From NCBI GenBank assembly GCA_963770375.1, contig CAVYPM010000018.1:83867-147866 (forward strand): a DNA stretch of 64,000 nt. The letters run 5' to 3'. Positions 1 to 10,892 of the stretch are shown here, in pieces. A model generated the notes under the pieces. That model was given only the letters and a program-made list of their open reading frames with translations. It had not been told where the DNA came from and searched no databases. The position numbers were made by a program, and so were the translations under genes. Source of the DNA: DASVBE01 sp963770375. GTDB lineage: Bacteria > Actinomycetota > Actinomycetes > Streptosporangiales > Streptosporangiaceae. The stretch's first letter is position 1. Each line of letters starts with the position of its first letter.

Positions 1-1577
<1,577 letters not shown>

Positions 1578-1760
1578 TGTCTATATGCAAATCGCGGTGG
1601 CCATCCGTACGGAGGCCGTGCGATGTGCTGACATGGAAGAGATGCCTGATGGATCCGGAAAACCGGGCCAACCAGGCGATCTGGCAATTTCCGTGTCCGG
1701 GACTTAGCCGTTACCGGCGCCGTCCCATGACGGGGTTTGTGCATGTGCACTGGCTTTTAG

Positions 1761-1783
1761 CACGCTGTTGAGTTCTCAAGGAG
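1761..1783 (-). promoter_or_regulatory. rRNA leader antitermination/processing motif
   Basis: The minus strand reads CTCCTTGAGAACTCAACAGC followed by GTG. This CTTGAGAACTCAACAGCGTG block recurs in actinobacterial rrn leaders ahead of 16S, where it is associated with antitermination and pre-16S processing. The assignment rests on recall of that conserved block; no pairing partner downstream of 16S lies inside the window. Confidence 0.55.
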
Positions 1784-1835
1784 CGGGCGCGCACCAGTAG
1801 AGACCGGTTAGGGTTTCGTCTGGGGCAACCCTGCT

Positions 1836-1864
1836 AACTTACCGGACGAGCTCTAGGCTGTCAA
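1836..1864 (-). promoter_or_regulatory. rrn promoter, proximal
   Basis: On the minus strand a perfect -35 TTGACA (1859-1864) is followed after exactly 17 bp by TAAGTT (1836-1841). This would start transcription near 1829, giving a 16S leader of about 250 nt that includes the conserved leader motif. Confidence 0.65.
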
Positions 1865-2029
1865 CTAAGTTTCGCAGTTTTTCTAGCGGGTGTAACTGGT
1901 AGTGCTCACAGTTTACCTCTACAGAGGCGTCCTGATGACCAGGACTCCGAACCTGGGGAGGTGAACCGCGGTCTGCCGGAGGCGGTTGGCCAGAGGGCCT
2001 CTCGCTCTGTTGCCCGGCGACAGGTAGAG

Positions 2030-2058
2030 ACTTTAGGGAGCAACCTCGATCAAGTCAA
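2030..2058 (-). promoter_or_regulatory. rrn promoter, distal
   Basis: The minus strand shows -35 TTGACT (2053-2058), a 17-bp spacer, and -10 TAAAGT (2030-2035). It lies about 190 bp upstream of the proximal promoter. Tandem promoters are the rule for actinobacterial rrn operons. Confidence 0.65.
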
Positions 2059-2319
2059 ATCAGCCCGGACGCCTCACAAACACCCCAGGTCACAGCGGCC
2101 AAACCGGCCCCGGGCGGCCCGCGAGACGGCCGGGTCCGGCGGCCGGGACGCCGATCACGGTCCGGTCACAGACCGCTCTCCCGCCCGCCTTCCGCGCCCT
2201 CCGGCTCCGCCCAGGAGTCCCCGCCGCAACGACGCCGCAACAGCGCGGCGGGCCCGCAGCCGCCGGCGGCCGCGGGCCCGCCGCGCGATTCGTGAGGTTC
2301 GTCACACCAGCCCGGCACG

Positions 2320-2369
2320 GATCGATGTCCCGTTGATCGCCATAGACAGCGATCAACGGGACATCGATC
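2320..2369 (-). terminator. Perfect 21-bp inverted repeat downstream of tyrS, probable terminator
   Basis: Arms at 2320-2340 and 2349-2369 are exact reverse complements (GATCGATGTCCCGTTGATCGC), separated by the 8-nt loop catagaca. It lies 40-90 nt past the tyrS stop and upstream of the rrn promoters, where it could keep tyrS transcripts out of rrn. There is no T-run, so it would be a hairpin-only terminator. At about 52% G+C the arms are much less G+C-rich than the flanks, so a protein-binding site is also possible. Confidence 0.55.
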
Positions 2370-2408
2370 GCCCGCGGGGCCGGGCGCGGGCCGCGACCGG
2401 GCCGCGGC

Positions 2409-3697
2409 TTACTCGCCGACCTGGACGCCGGCGATCGTCCGCTTGCCACGGCGGAGCACGAGGAAGCGGCCGTGCAGCAGGTCCGACGCCTGGGGGGCGA
2501 AGTCGGCGTCCGGCACCTTGACGTTGTTCAGGTACGCGCCGCCCCCCGCGATGGCCCGCCGGGCCTCCGACTTGCTCGGCACGATGCCCGCCTCGGCCAG
2601 CAGGTCGGCCACCTTGGGCAGCTCTCCCCCGGCCCCGCGCCGGCCGGCAGTGTCACCGCGGGAACCTCGGCCAGCGCCGCGGCCAGCGTCTTCTCGTCCA
2701 GGTCCCGCAGCTCCCCCTGGCCGAACAGGGCCTGGCTGGCGGCCACCGACCGGGCGCACTCGTCCGCTCCGTGCACCAGCGTGGTCACGTCCCCGGCCAG
2801 CACCCGCTGGGCTTCCCTGGCCGCCGGGCGGTCGGCCAGGTCCCGCTCCATCGCCTCGATTTCGTTACGGGACCGGAATGTGAACACCCGCAGCAGGCCC
2901 GGCACCTCGGCGTCGGCCCGGTTGATCCAGAACTGGTAGAACGCGTACGGGCTCATCAGGTCCGGGCTGATCCAGATTGCGCCGCCCTCGGTCTTGCCGT
3001 ACTTGGTCCCGTCCGGCTTGGTGATCAGCGGCGTGGCCAGCGCGTGCACCTGGTCCCCGGTGACCCGGCGGATCAGGTCAAGGCCGGCCACCAGGTTCCC
3101 CCACTGATCGCTGCCCCCCAGCTGCAGCGCGCAGTCATGCCGCCGGTGCAGCTCGAGGTAGTCGTAGGCCTGCAGGATCTGGTAGCTGAACTCGGTGTAG
3201 CTGAGGCCGCCGGATTCCAGCCGGGCCCGTACCGATTCGCGGGACAGCATCGTGCTGACCGGGAAGTGCTTGCCGATGTCCCGCAGGAAGGCCAGCGCGG
3301 ACAGGTCCTGGGTCCAGTCCAGGTTGCTGACCAGCAGGGCCCCGGTCGGGCCGGAGCCGAAGTCGAGGAACCGCCCGACCTCGCCGCGGATCCGCTCCAC
3401 CCAGCCCGCCACGACCTCGGTGGGGTTCAGCACCCGCTCGGCGGACTTCCCGCTCGGGTCGCCGATCAGCCCGGTCGCCCCGCCGACCAGCCCGATGGGC
3501 CGGTGCCCGGCCAGCTGGAAGCGCCGCATGGTGAGCAGCAGGACCAGGTTGCCGATGTGCAGGCCGGCCGCGGTCGGGTCGAATCCGCCGTACAAGGTGA
3601 CCGGCCCGGCGGCCAGCGCCCGGCGCAGGTCGTCAACGTCGGTCGACAGCGCGATCAGCCCGCGCCAGGTCAGTTCGTCGATGATGTCGTCAGTCAC
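2409..3697 (-). CDS. tyrS: Tyrosyl-tRNA synthetase (frame break near the C-terminus)
   Basis: Class I aminoacyl-tRNA synthetase charging tRNA-Tyr in the cytoplasm. The Rossmann catalytic domain has the HIGH-type motif HIGN at residues 47-50 and the KMSKS-type KYGKT near residue 231. A C-terminal S4 RNA-binding domain follows (ADLLAEAGIVPSKSEARRAI). The S4 part is in a different frame: a base is missing in the C run at 2626-2630 of the plus strand. Restoring it gives about 429 aa, the normal length. The GTG start (VTDDIIDEL) was chosen by the typical N-terminus; the Shine-Dalgarno is weak. It lies downstream of mpg, as in other actinobacteria. Since the enzyme is essential, a sequence error is more likely than a pseudogene. 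Confidence 0.93.
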
Positions 3698-3777
3698 CGC
3701 TGAATAATCCCATCTCGGCGCACCCTGGCGGGAATCAGTTAACCGCCCGCGGTGCTTGCTGGCGAGCGCAGGGGCGG

Positions 3778-4445
3778 CTACGCCGGCGGCCGGCGGCGGG
3801 GCACGTGCGGCCGGTACACCGACACGGTCGGATCGCCGGTGACCCAGAACCGCCAGGGTTCCTCCGCGCCGCGGCTGACCCCCACCCGCGGGCCCTCGCT
3901 GACCGCGGCCGCCGGCCCGTCCCGCCCGCAGACCCGCAACGGCAGCCCGTCCCCGCACACGTCCGCGCCGTCCAGCGACCGGTCGATGCCCAGCGCCTGG
4001 CACAGCCGGGCCGGGCCGCGGGCCAGGTCCCGCTCCGCGCCGCCCCGCCCGGCGGCCCGTCCAGCCGACCGGCGCGACGCCGCCAGCGCCACCCCTTCGG
4101 TCACCCGCCCGGCCCGCAGCAGCACCGCCCGGGCGACGCCGGCGGGCCCGCAGACCAGGTTCACGCAGAAGTGCATGCCGTAGGTGAAGTACACGTAAGC
4201 GTGCCCGGGCTCGCCGAACATCACCGCGTTGCGGGCCGTCCTCCCGCGGTACGCATGCGACGCCGGGTCCGCCTCCCCCGCGTACGCCTCCACCTCGGTG
4301 AGCCGTACCGCGACCACCCCGTCCGCGGTCTCGTGCCGCAGCACGCAGCCGAGCAGGTCCTGGGCCACCTGCAGCACCGGCCGGTCAAAGAACTCCCGGG
4401 CCAGGACCGGCCCCAGCGGCGCCTGCCCAGCCGGCCCGGGCGCGG

Positions 4446-4461
<16 letters not shown>
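3778..4461 (-). CDS. mpg: 3-methyladenine DNA glycosylase (AAG/MPG family)
   Basis: Monofunctional DNA glycosylase that flips out and excises alkylated purines such as 3-methyladenine to start base-excision repair. The 227-aa product carries the family block EVEAYAGEADPASHAYRGRT around residues 55-75, including the putative catalytic Glu, then MFGEPGHAYVYFTYGMHFCV. The length fits bacterial members. The GTG start lies inside the 3' end of argH (16-nt overlap), so the two are probably co-transcribed. The argH-mpg-tyrS association is common in actinobacteria. Function follows from family membership; the substrate range is not visible. Confidence 0.9.
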
Positions 4462-5867
<1,406 letters not shown>

Positions 5868-5902
5868 GGTGACCCCTTTCCGCTGAGTGCCCCTATCATG
5901 GC

Positions 5903-5934
5903 GCACCGCCGGCCAGGGAGCTGGCCGGCGGTGC
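5903..5934 (-). terminator. Perfect 14-bp hairpin between argG and argH
   Basis: GCACCGCCGGCCAG, loop GGAG, CTGGCCGGCGGTGC. The stem is exact and starts about 37 nt past the argG stop. There is no T-run, as is usual for actinobacterial terminators. It may separate the argC-G transcript from argH-mpg or limit read-through. Confidence 0.6.
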
Positions 5935-5970
5935 GGAACCCGCCCCCCGGGGACGGGGGCCAGGTGCGTG

Positions 5971-7179
5971 CTATTCCTCCCCCGCCACACGGCGGTCCCG
6001 GCTGGCGGCGATCTTGCTGGGCAGGCCCCACAGCTCGATGAACCCCTTGGCCAGCGCCTGGTCGAAGGAGTCGCCGGTGTCGTAGGTGGCCAGACCGTAG
6101 TCGTACAGGCTGGCCTCACTGCGCCGGCCGGTGACCACCGCCTGGCCGCCGTGCAGCCGGACCCGGACGTCGCCGGTCACGTTCTTCGACGCCTCGGCCA
6201 TGAACGCCTCGAGCGCGCTGCGCAGCGGCGAGAACCACAGCCCGTCGTAGACCAGCTCGGTCCAGCGCTGCTCGGCCTGCCGCTTGAACCGGGCCAGGTC
6301 GCGCTCCAGGCAGACCGCTTCCAGCTCCTGGTGCGCGGTGATCAGCGCGATCGCGGCCGGGGCCTCGTAGATCTCCCGGCTCTTGATCCCCACCAGCCGG
6401 TCCTCGACCATGTCGATCCGGCCCACGCCCTGCCGCCCGGCGCGGGTGTGCAGCTCGGTGATCAGCTCCAGCGGGCTGAGCGGCCGGCCGTCCAGGGCGA
6501 CCGGCAGGCCGTCCGCGAAGCTGATCGTGACCTCGTCCGCGGGCTGCGGCTGGGCCGGGTCGCTGGTGTAGCCCCAGACGTCGTCGTGCGGGGCCTCCCA
6601 GATGTCCTCCAGGTGGCCGGTCTCGCAGCTGCGGCCCCACAGGTTCTGGTCGATCGAGTACGGCGACTTGGCGGTGACCTCGATCGGCAGGCCCTTCTCC
6701 GCGGCGAACGCGATGGCCTTGTCCCTGGTCATGCCGGAGTCGCGGACCGGCGCGAAGACGCTGACCCCGGGCGCGAGCGCGGCCAGGCCGGCCTCGAAGC
6801 GGACCTGGTCGTTGCCCTTGCCGGTGCAGCCGTGCGAGACCATCGTGGCGCCGTACTCGCGGGCCACCGCGGCCAGGTGGGACACGATCAGCGGCCGGGA
6901 CAGCGCCGACACCAGCGGGTAGCGCTGCTGGTAGAGCGCGTTGGCGCGGAGCGCGGGCAGGCAGTAACCGGCGGCGAACTCGGCCCGGGCGTCGGCCACC
7001 ACGGACTCGGTGGCGCCGCAGTCCAGCGCCCGCTGCCGGATCGTGTTCAGGTCTTCGCCGCCCTGGCCGACGTCCACGGCCAGGGCGATGACCTCGGCCC
7101 CGGTCTGCTCGGTGATCCAGCCGATGGCTACCGAGGTATCCAGGCCGCCGGAGTAGGCGAGCACGATGCGCTTGGTCAT
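5971..7179 (-). CDS. argG: Argininosuccinate synthase
   Basis: ATP-dependent condensation of citrulline with aspartate, the penultimate arginine step. The 402-aa product begins MTKRIVLAYSGGLDTSVAIG, with the N-type ATP pyrophosphatase P-loop at residues 9-16, followed by SHGCTGKGNDQVRFE, the family signature. The ATG follows GGAGGAAGAACTC, a strong ribosome-binding site. It lies 51 bp after argR and is followed by a hairpin. The family and length leave no real alternative. Confidence 0.97.
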   Translation of the reverse strand: MTKRIVLAYSGGLDTSVAIGWITEQTGAEVIALAVDVGQGGEDLNTIRQRALDCGATESVVADARAEFAAGYCLPALRANALYQQRYPLVSALSRPLIVSHLAAVAREYGATMVSHGCTGKGNDQVRFEAGLAALAPGVSVFAPVRDSGMTRDKAIAFAAEKGLPIEVTAKSPYSIDQNLWGRSCETGHLEDIWEAPHDDVWGYTSDPAQPQPADEVTISFADGLPVALDGRPLSPLELITELHTRAGRQGVGRIDMVEDRLVGIKSREIYEAPAAIALITAHQELEAVCLERDLARFKRQAEQRWTELVYDGLWFSPLRSALEAFMAEASKNVTGDVRVRLHGGQAVVTGRRSEASLYDYGLATYDTGDSFDQALAKGFIELWGLPSKIAASRDRRVAGEE

Positions 7180-7230
7180 GAGTTCTTCCTCCGTTAGGCC
7201 GGGGCCAGGGCCCGCGGCGGGTTGTCAGGG

Positions 7231-7779
7231 TCAGGCCCGGCGCTCGGCCAGCCGGAGCAGCGCAGCGGCCAGGTCCGCGCCGCCGGCCGGGTCCCTGGCG
7301 ATGACCAGGACCGTGTCGTCGCCGGCCACGGTGCCGAGGATCGAGCTCCACCGGGCGTGGTCCAGCACCGAGGCGAAGTACTGGGCCGCGCCGGCCGGCG
7401 TGCGCAGGACCACAAGGTTGGCGCTGGCCTCGGCGGAGACCAGCAGCTCCGCAGCGGCGCGGGCGAGCCGCCCAGCCGGCCCGTCCGGTTCCACGCTGGC
7501 CGGCACGTCCTGGGGCTCGATCCCGGGCAGCGGCCCAGGCTGGGAGCCGGGGCCGCCGGGTGAGCCGGGCAGGGCGTAGACCAGCACGCCGTCCGGGCGG
7601 CGCAGCCGGACCGCGCCCAGCTCGACCAGGTCACGGGACAGCGTGGTCTGGGTGACCCGCACGCCCCGCCGGGCCAGCCACTCGGCCAGCTCCTCCTGCG
7701 ACCGGACCGGGTTCTGCTCCAGGATGCCGGCGATCTGGGCGTGCCTGGCGGCCTTGGTGACCGGGCTGACCGCGGTCAC
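7231..7779 (-). CDS. argR: Arginine repressor ArgR
   Basis: Hexameric transcription repressor that binds ARG boxes with arginine as corepressor. The 182-aa protein has an N-terminal winged helix (RSQEELAEWL, then VTQTTLSRDLVELG) and a C-terminal oligomerisation and arginine-binding domain ending with GTVAGDDTVLVIARD. The linker is Gly/Pro-rich and longer than in enterobacteria, as in actinobacteria. The GTG start overlaps the argF stop by GTGA, implying coupled translation. It probably acts on the candidate operator ahead of argC at 13153-13190, closing a feedback loop on its own operon. Confidence 0.94.
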   Translation of the reverse strand: MTAVSPVTKAARHAQIAGILEQNPVRSQEELAEWLARRGVRVTQTTLSRDLVELGAVRLRRPDGVLVYALPGSPGGPGSQPGPLPGIEPQDVPASVEPDGPAGRLARAAAELLVSAEASANLVVLRTPAGAAQYFASVLDHARWSSILGTVAGDDTVLVIARDPAGGADLAAALLRLAERRA

Positions 7780-8711
7780 TGGCGCTGTCCCAGCAGCCAG
7801 GCCAGCAGCGCCTTCTGCGCGTGCAGCCGGTTCTCGGCCTGGTCCCAGACCACGCTGGCGGGGCCGTCGAGGACCGCGGCGGTGATCTCCTGGCCGCGGT
7901 GCGCGGGCAGGCAGTGCAGCACCCGGCAGCCGGGCGCGGCCAGCGCCAGCTTGTCCTCGTTCAGCTGGTACGGCGCCATGGCCGAGGTCCGCCCGGCCTC
8001 CTGGCCCTCCTGGCCCATCGACGTCCACACGTCGGTGGCCAGGATGTCCGCGTCCGCGCAGGCGGCCTTGGGATCCGCGGTGGCGGTGACCGAGCCGCCG
8101 GCGCCGGCCGCGAGGGCGGCCGCGGCCGCCAGCACGTCAGGGTCCGGGCGGTAGGCCTCTGGCGAGCAGATCCGCACGTGCAGCCCGGCGGTGGCGCCGC
8201 CGAGCAGGTAGGAGTGGGCCATGTTGCTCGACCCGTCGCCGAGGAAGGCCAGCGTCAGGCCGGCCAGCCGGCCGTGCGCCTCCCTGACGGTCTGCAGGTC
8301 GGCCAGGATCTGGCAGGGGTGGAACCGGTCGGTCAGCCCGTTGATCACCGGCACCGAGCTGGCCGCGGCCAGCTCGGCCAGCTGATCCTGGCCGAACGTG
8401 CGCCACACCACCGCGGCCACCTGCCGGGCCAGCACCCGGGCCGTGTCCGCGACGGTCTCGCCCCGGGACGCGTGGGTTGCCTGGGCGTCGATCACCAGCG
8501 GCAGCCCGCCGAGCTCGGCGATGCCCACCGCGAACGACACCCGGGTGCGCAGCGACGGCTTGTCGAACAGCACTGCCACGGTGCGCGGCCCGGCCAGCGG
8601 CCGGTAGCCGAACCGGTCCGCCTTCATGGCCCGGGCCAGGCTGAGCACCTCGGCCTGCTCGGCCGGCGACAGGTCGTCGTCGCGCAGGAAGTGGCGCGGG
8701 GCGGGCGGCAT
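7776..8711 (-). CDS. argF: Ornithine carbamoyltransferase
   Basis: Converts ornithine and carbamoyl phosphate to citrulline. The 311-aa product has the carbamoyl-phosphate motif SLRTR near residues 53-57, FHPCQ for the shared active site, and the ornithine-loop HCLPAHRG near the C-terminus. The ATG lies 1 nt after the argD stop, and the 3' end overlaps argR. It is an anabolic enzyme by context, since all neighbours are biosynthetic arg genes. Confidence 0.96.
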   Translation of the reverse strand: MPPAPRHFLRDDDLSPAEQAEVLSLARAMKADRFGYRPLAGPRTVAVLFDKPSLRTRVSFAVGIAELGGLPLVIDAQATHASRGETVADTARVLARQVAAVVWRTFGQDQLAELAAASSVPVINGLTDRFHPCQILADLQTVREAHGRLAGLTLAFLGDGSSNMAHSYLLGGATAGLHVRICSPEAYRPDPDVLAAAAALAAGAGGSVTATADPKAACADADILATDVWTSMGQEGQEAGRTSAMAPYQLNEDKLALAAPGCRVLHCLPAHRGQEITAAVLDGPASVVWDQAENRLHAQKALLAWLLGQRQ

Positions 8712-8712
8712 G

Positions 8713-9930
8713 TCAGGCCCCCTGCGGCACCGCGGCCGCGGCGGCGGCCCCGGCCAGGATGCCGGGCAGCGCGGCGCAGAACGCAGCGGCCTCGGCCTCG
8801 GTCAGGATGAGCGGCGGGGCCAGCCGGATGGCGTCCGGCTGCACCGCGTTGACCAGGAACCCGGCCTGGCGGCAGGCGGTCTGAACGTCGGCCGCGGCCG
8901 GCCCGTCCAGCGTCAGGCCGAGCCACAGACCGGACCCGCGGACGCCGGTAAGCAGCGGGTGGTTCACCGCGCTGATCCCGTCGCGGAGCTGCTGGCCGGT
9001 GGCGGCGGCCCGGGCCAGCAGCCCGTCGGCCTCGATGGTGTCCAGCACGGCCAGCGCGGCCGCGCAGGCCACCGGGTTGCCGCCGAACGTGCTGCCGTGG
9101 TCGCCGGGCTCTAGCGCGGTCGCGCACCGGCCCAGGCCGATGCAGGCCCCGATGGGCAGCCCGCCGCCGAGGCCCTTGGCCAGGGTGACCACGTCCGGGG
9201 TGACGCCGTGCTGCTGGTGCGCGAACCAGTGGCCGGTGCGGCCCAGGGCGCTCTGGATCTCGTCCAGCACGAGCAGCGCGCCGGCCGCGTCGCACGCTTC
9301 CCTGGCGGCCTTCAGGTAACCGGGCGGGGGCGGGACCACACCGCCCTCGCCCAGCCCGGGCTCGAGGAACACCGCTGCGGTGTCGTCCCGGACGGCGGCC
9401 TGCAATGCCGCCGCGTCGCCGAACGGCACGAACCGCACCGGCCAGCCGAACGGCCCGAACGGCTCCCGGATCGACGCCTTGCCGGTCATCGCCAGCGACG
9501 CCGAGGACCGGCCGTGGAAGCCGCCCTCGGCGGCGACGATGACCCGGCGGCTGCTGTCCGGCTGGGCCCGGCGGACCACCTTGACCGCCGCCTCGTTGGC
9601 CTCGGTGCCCGAGTTGGCCAGGAACACCTTGCCGTCCGGCGCGCCGAGCAGGCCGAGCAGCCGCTCGGCCAGCAGCACCTGGGGCTCGTGCAGGAACAGG
9701 TTGGAGGCGTGCGCGAGCAGGCTGACCTGGCGGCTGACCGCCTCGGTCAGCGCCGGGTGAGCGTGGCCGAGCGCGCTGACGGCGATGCCCGCGATCAGGT
9801 CGGTGTACTGCCGCCCGTCGACGTCCCAGACCTGGCTGCCCTGCCCGTAGGCGAGGGCCACCGGCGGCACGCCGTAGTTCGGCATCATGACCCGGGCGTA
9901 ACGGTCCTGAAGCTGCTCGGTGCGGGTCAT
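8713..9930 (-). CDS. argD: Acetylornithine aminotransferase
   Basis: PLP-dependent class III aminotransferase making N-acetylornithine from the semialdehyde and glutamate. The 405-aa protein carries LANSGTEANEAAVK (PLP phosphate contact), LLVLDEIQSALGRTG (Asp to the pyridine nitrogen) and LAKGLGGGLPIGA, whose Lys is the Schiff-base residue. It starts ATGA-coupled to the argB stop and runs directly into argF. Ornithine or succinyl-diaminopimelate aminotransferase activity is a known side activity of the family, but the operon fixes the main role. Confidence 0.95.
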   Translation of the reverse strand: MTRTEQLQDRYARVMMPNYGVPPVALAYGQGSQVWDVDGRQYTDLIAGIAVSALGHAHPALTEAVSRQVSLLAHASNLFLHEPQVLLAERLLGLLGAPDGKVFLANSGTEANEAAVKVVRRAQPDSSRRVIVAAEGGFHGRSSASLAMTGKASIREPFGPFGWPVRFVPFGDAAALQAAVRDDTAAVFLEPGLGEGGVVPPPPGYLKAAREACDAAGALLVLDEIQSALGRTGHWFAHQQHGVTPDVVTLAKGLGGGLPIGACIGLGRCATALEPGDHGSTFGGNPVACAAALAVLDTIEADGLLARAAATGQQLRDGISAVNHPLLTGVRGSGLWLGLTLDGPAAADVQTACRQAGFLVNAVQPDAIRLAPPLILTEAEAAAFCAALPGILAGAAAAAAVPQGA

Positions 9931-10892
9931 CCGTCCTGGCTCCTCTCAGGCAGCACCATGGTGCCGATGCCGGAATCGGTGAAGATCTCCAGCAGGATCG
10001 CGTGCGGCAGCCGGCCGTCGAGCACGTGCGCCCGCGGCACCCCGCCGCGCACGGCCTGCAGGCAGGCCTCCATCTTCGGGATCATGCCGCTGGACAGGCC
10101 GGGCAGCAGCGCGGCCAGTTCCCCGGCGGTCAGCTCGCTGATCAGCTCGCCGGGTCCGCCCGCGGCGCCGTCCCAGTCCGCGTACAGCCCCTCCACGTCG
10201 GTCAGCACGACCAGCTTGGCCGCGCCCAGGGCGACCGCGATGGCCGCGGCGGCGCTGTCCGCGTTGATGTTGTAGACCTCGCCGTCGCGGCCGGTGGCCA
10301 CCGGCGAGATCACCGGGACCCGGCCGTTGCCCAGCAGCGCGCTCAGCGTGCCCGGGTCGACGGTGTCGATCTGGCCGACCAGGCCGATGTCCACCGGCTC
10401 GCCGTCGACCAGCACCCGCTTGCGGCTGGCGGTCAGCAGGTTGGCGTCCTCGCCGGACAGCCCGACGGCGAACGGCCCGTGCCGGTTGATCAGCCCGACC
10501 ACGTCGCGGTTCACCTGGCCGGTGAGGACCATGCGGACCACGTCCATGGTCTCCGGGGTGGTGACCCGCAGCCCGGCGGCGAAGCTGGTCGGCACGCCGA
10601 GCCGGGCCAGCTGGGCGTCGATCTGCGGGCCGCCGCCGTGCACCACGACCGGCCGCAGCCCGGCGTACCGCAGGAACACGATGTCCTCGGCGAAGGCCTG
10701 CCGCAGTTCCTCGCTGACCATCGCGTTGCCGCCGAACTTGATCACCACGGTCTCGCCGTGGAACCGGTTCAGCCACGGCAGTGCCTCGATCAGGGTGCCG
10801 GCCTTAGCCAGCGCGGCCTCGCGGCTGACGGCCGCCGGCACGGTTTCCGCGGGACTGTCCTCCGCGGTGGTGGTCATGTTCGCTCCGGTCAT
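9927..10892 (-). CDS. argB: Acetylglutamate kinase
   Basis: Phosphorylates N-acetylglutamate with ATP; usually the arginine-inhibited control point of the pathway. The 321-aa amino acid kinase fold shows VVIKFGGNAM near the start, VVVHGGGPQID, and INADSAAAAIAVALGA with the nucleotide-binding site. The ATG at 10892 was chosen because it overlaps the argJ stop (ATGA); a second in-frame ATG lies 15 nt downstream. The N-terminal extension of about 40 residues before VVIKFGG suggests the arginine-sensitive hexameric type, which is inference. Confidence 0.95.
   Translation of the reverse strand: MTGANMTTTAEDSPAETVPAAVSREAALAKAGTLIEALPWLNRFHGETVVIKFGGNAMVSEELRQAFAEDIVFLRYAGLRPVVVHGGGPQIDAQLARLGVPTSFAAGLRVTTPETMDVVRMVLTGQVNRDVVGLINRHGPFAVGLSGEDANLLTASRKRVLVDGEPVDIGLVGQIDTVDPGTLSALLGNGRVPVISPVATGRDGEVYNINADSAAAAIAVALGAAKLVVLTDVEGLYADWDGAAGGPGELISELTAGELAALLPGLSSGMIPKMEACLQAVRGGVPRAHVLDGRLPHAILLEIFTDSGIGTMVLPERSQDG

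Larger units (their letters stand above)
1578..2408 (-). other. rrn leader and upstream promoter region, no protein gene
   Basis: This 830-bp gap separates 16S from tyrS. It holds the leader transcript, a conserved actinobacterial leader motif at 1761-1783, two sigma70-like promoters firing towards 16S, and a perfect 21-bp inverted repeat nearest tyrS. Its right part is over 75% G+C and contains only spurious reading frames on both strands. The promoter-proximal part is visibly richer in A+T than the neighbouring genes, as expected for a strong rRNA control region. Confidence 0.75.

Noticed and set aside
2626..2630. Programmed -1 frameshift in tyrS, and +1 in trmH
   Set aside because: There is no in-frame stop plus slippery site of the prfB or dnaX type, both frames are not separately useful, and similar breaks affect eight other genes, pointing to sequence errors.
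2771..3703. Long plus-strand frames opposite tyrS, argH, argG, pheT, aspS, alaS and thrS
   Set aside because: They are antisense shadows with Gln/Arg/Gly/Pro-rich translations and no family motifs, as expected from biased third positions in high-G+C genes.
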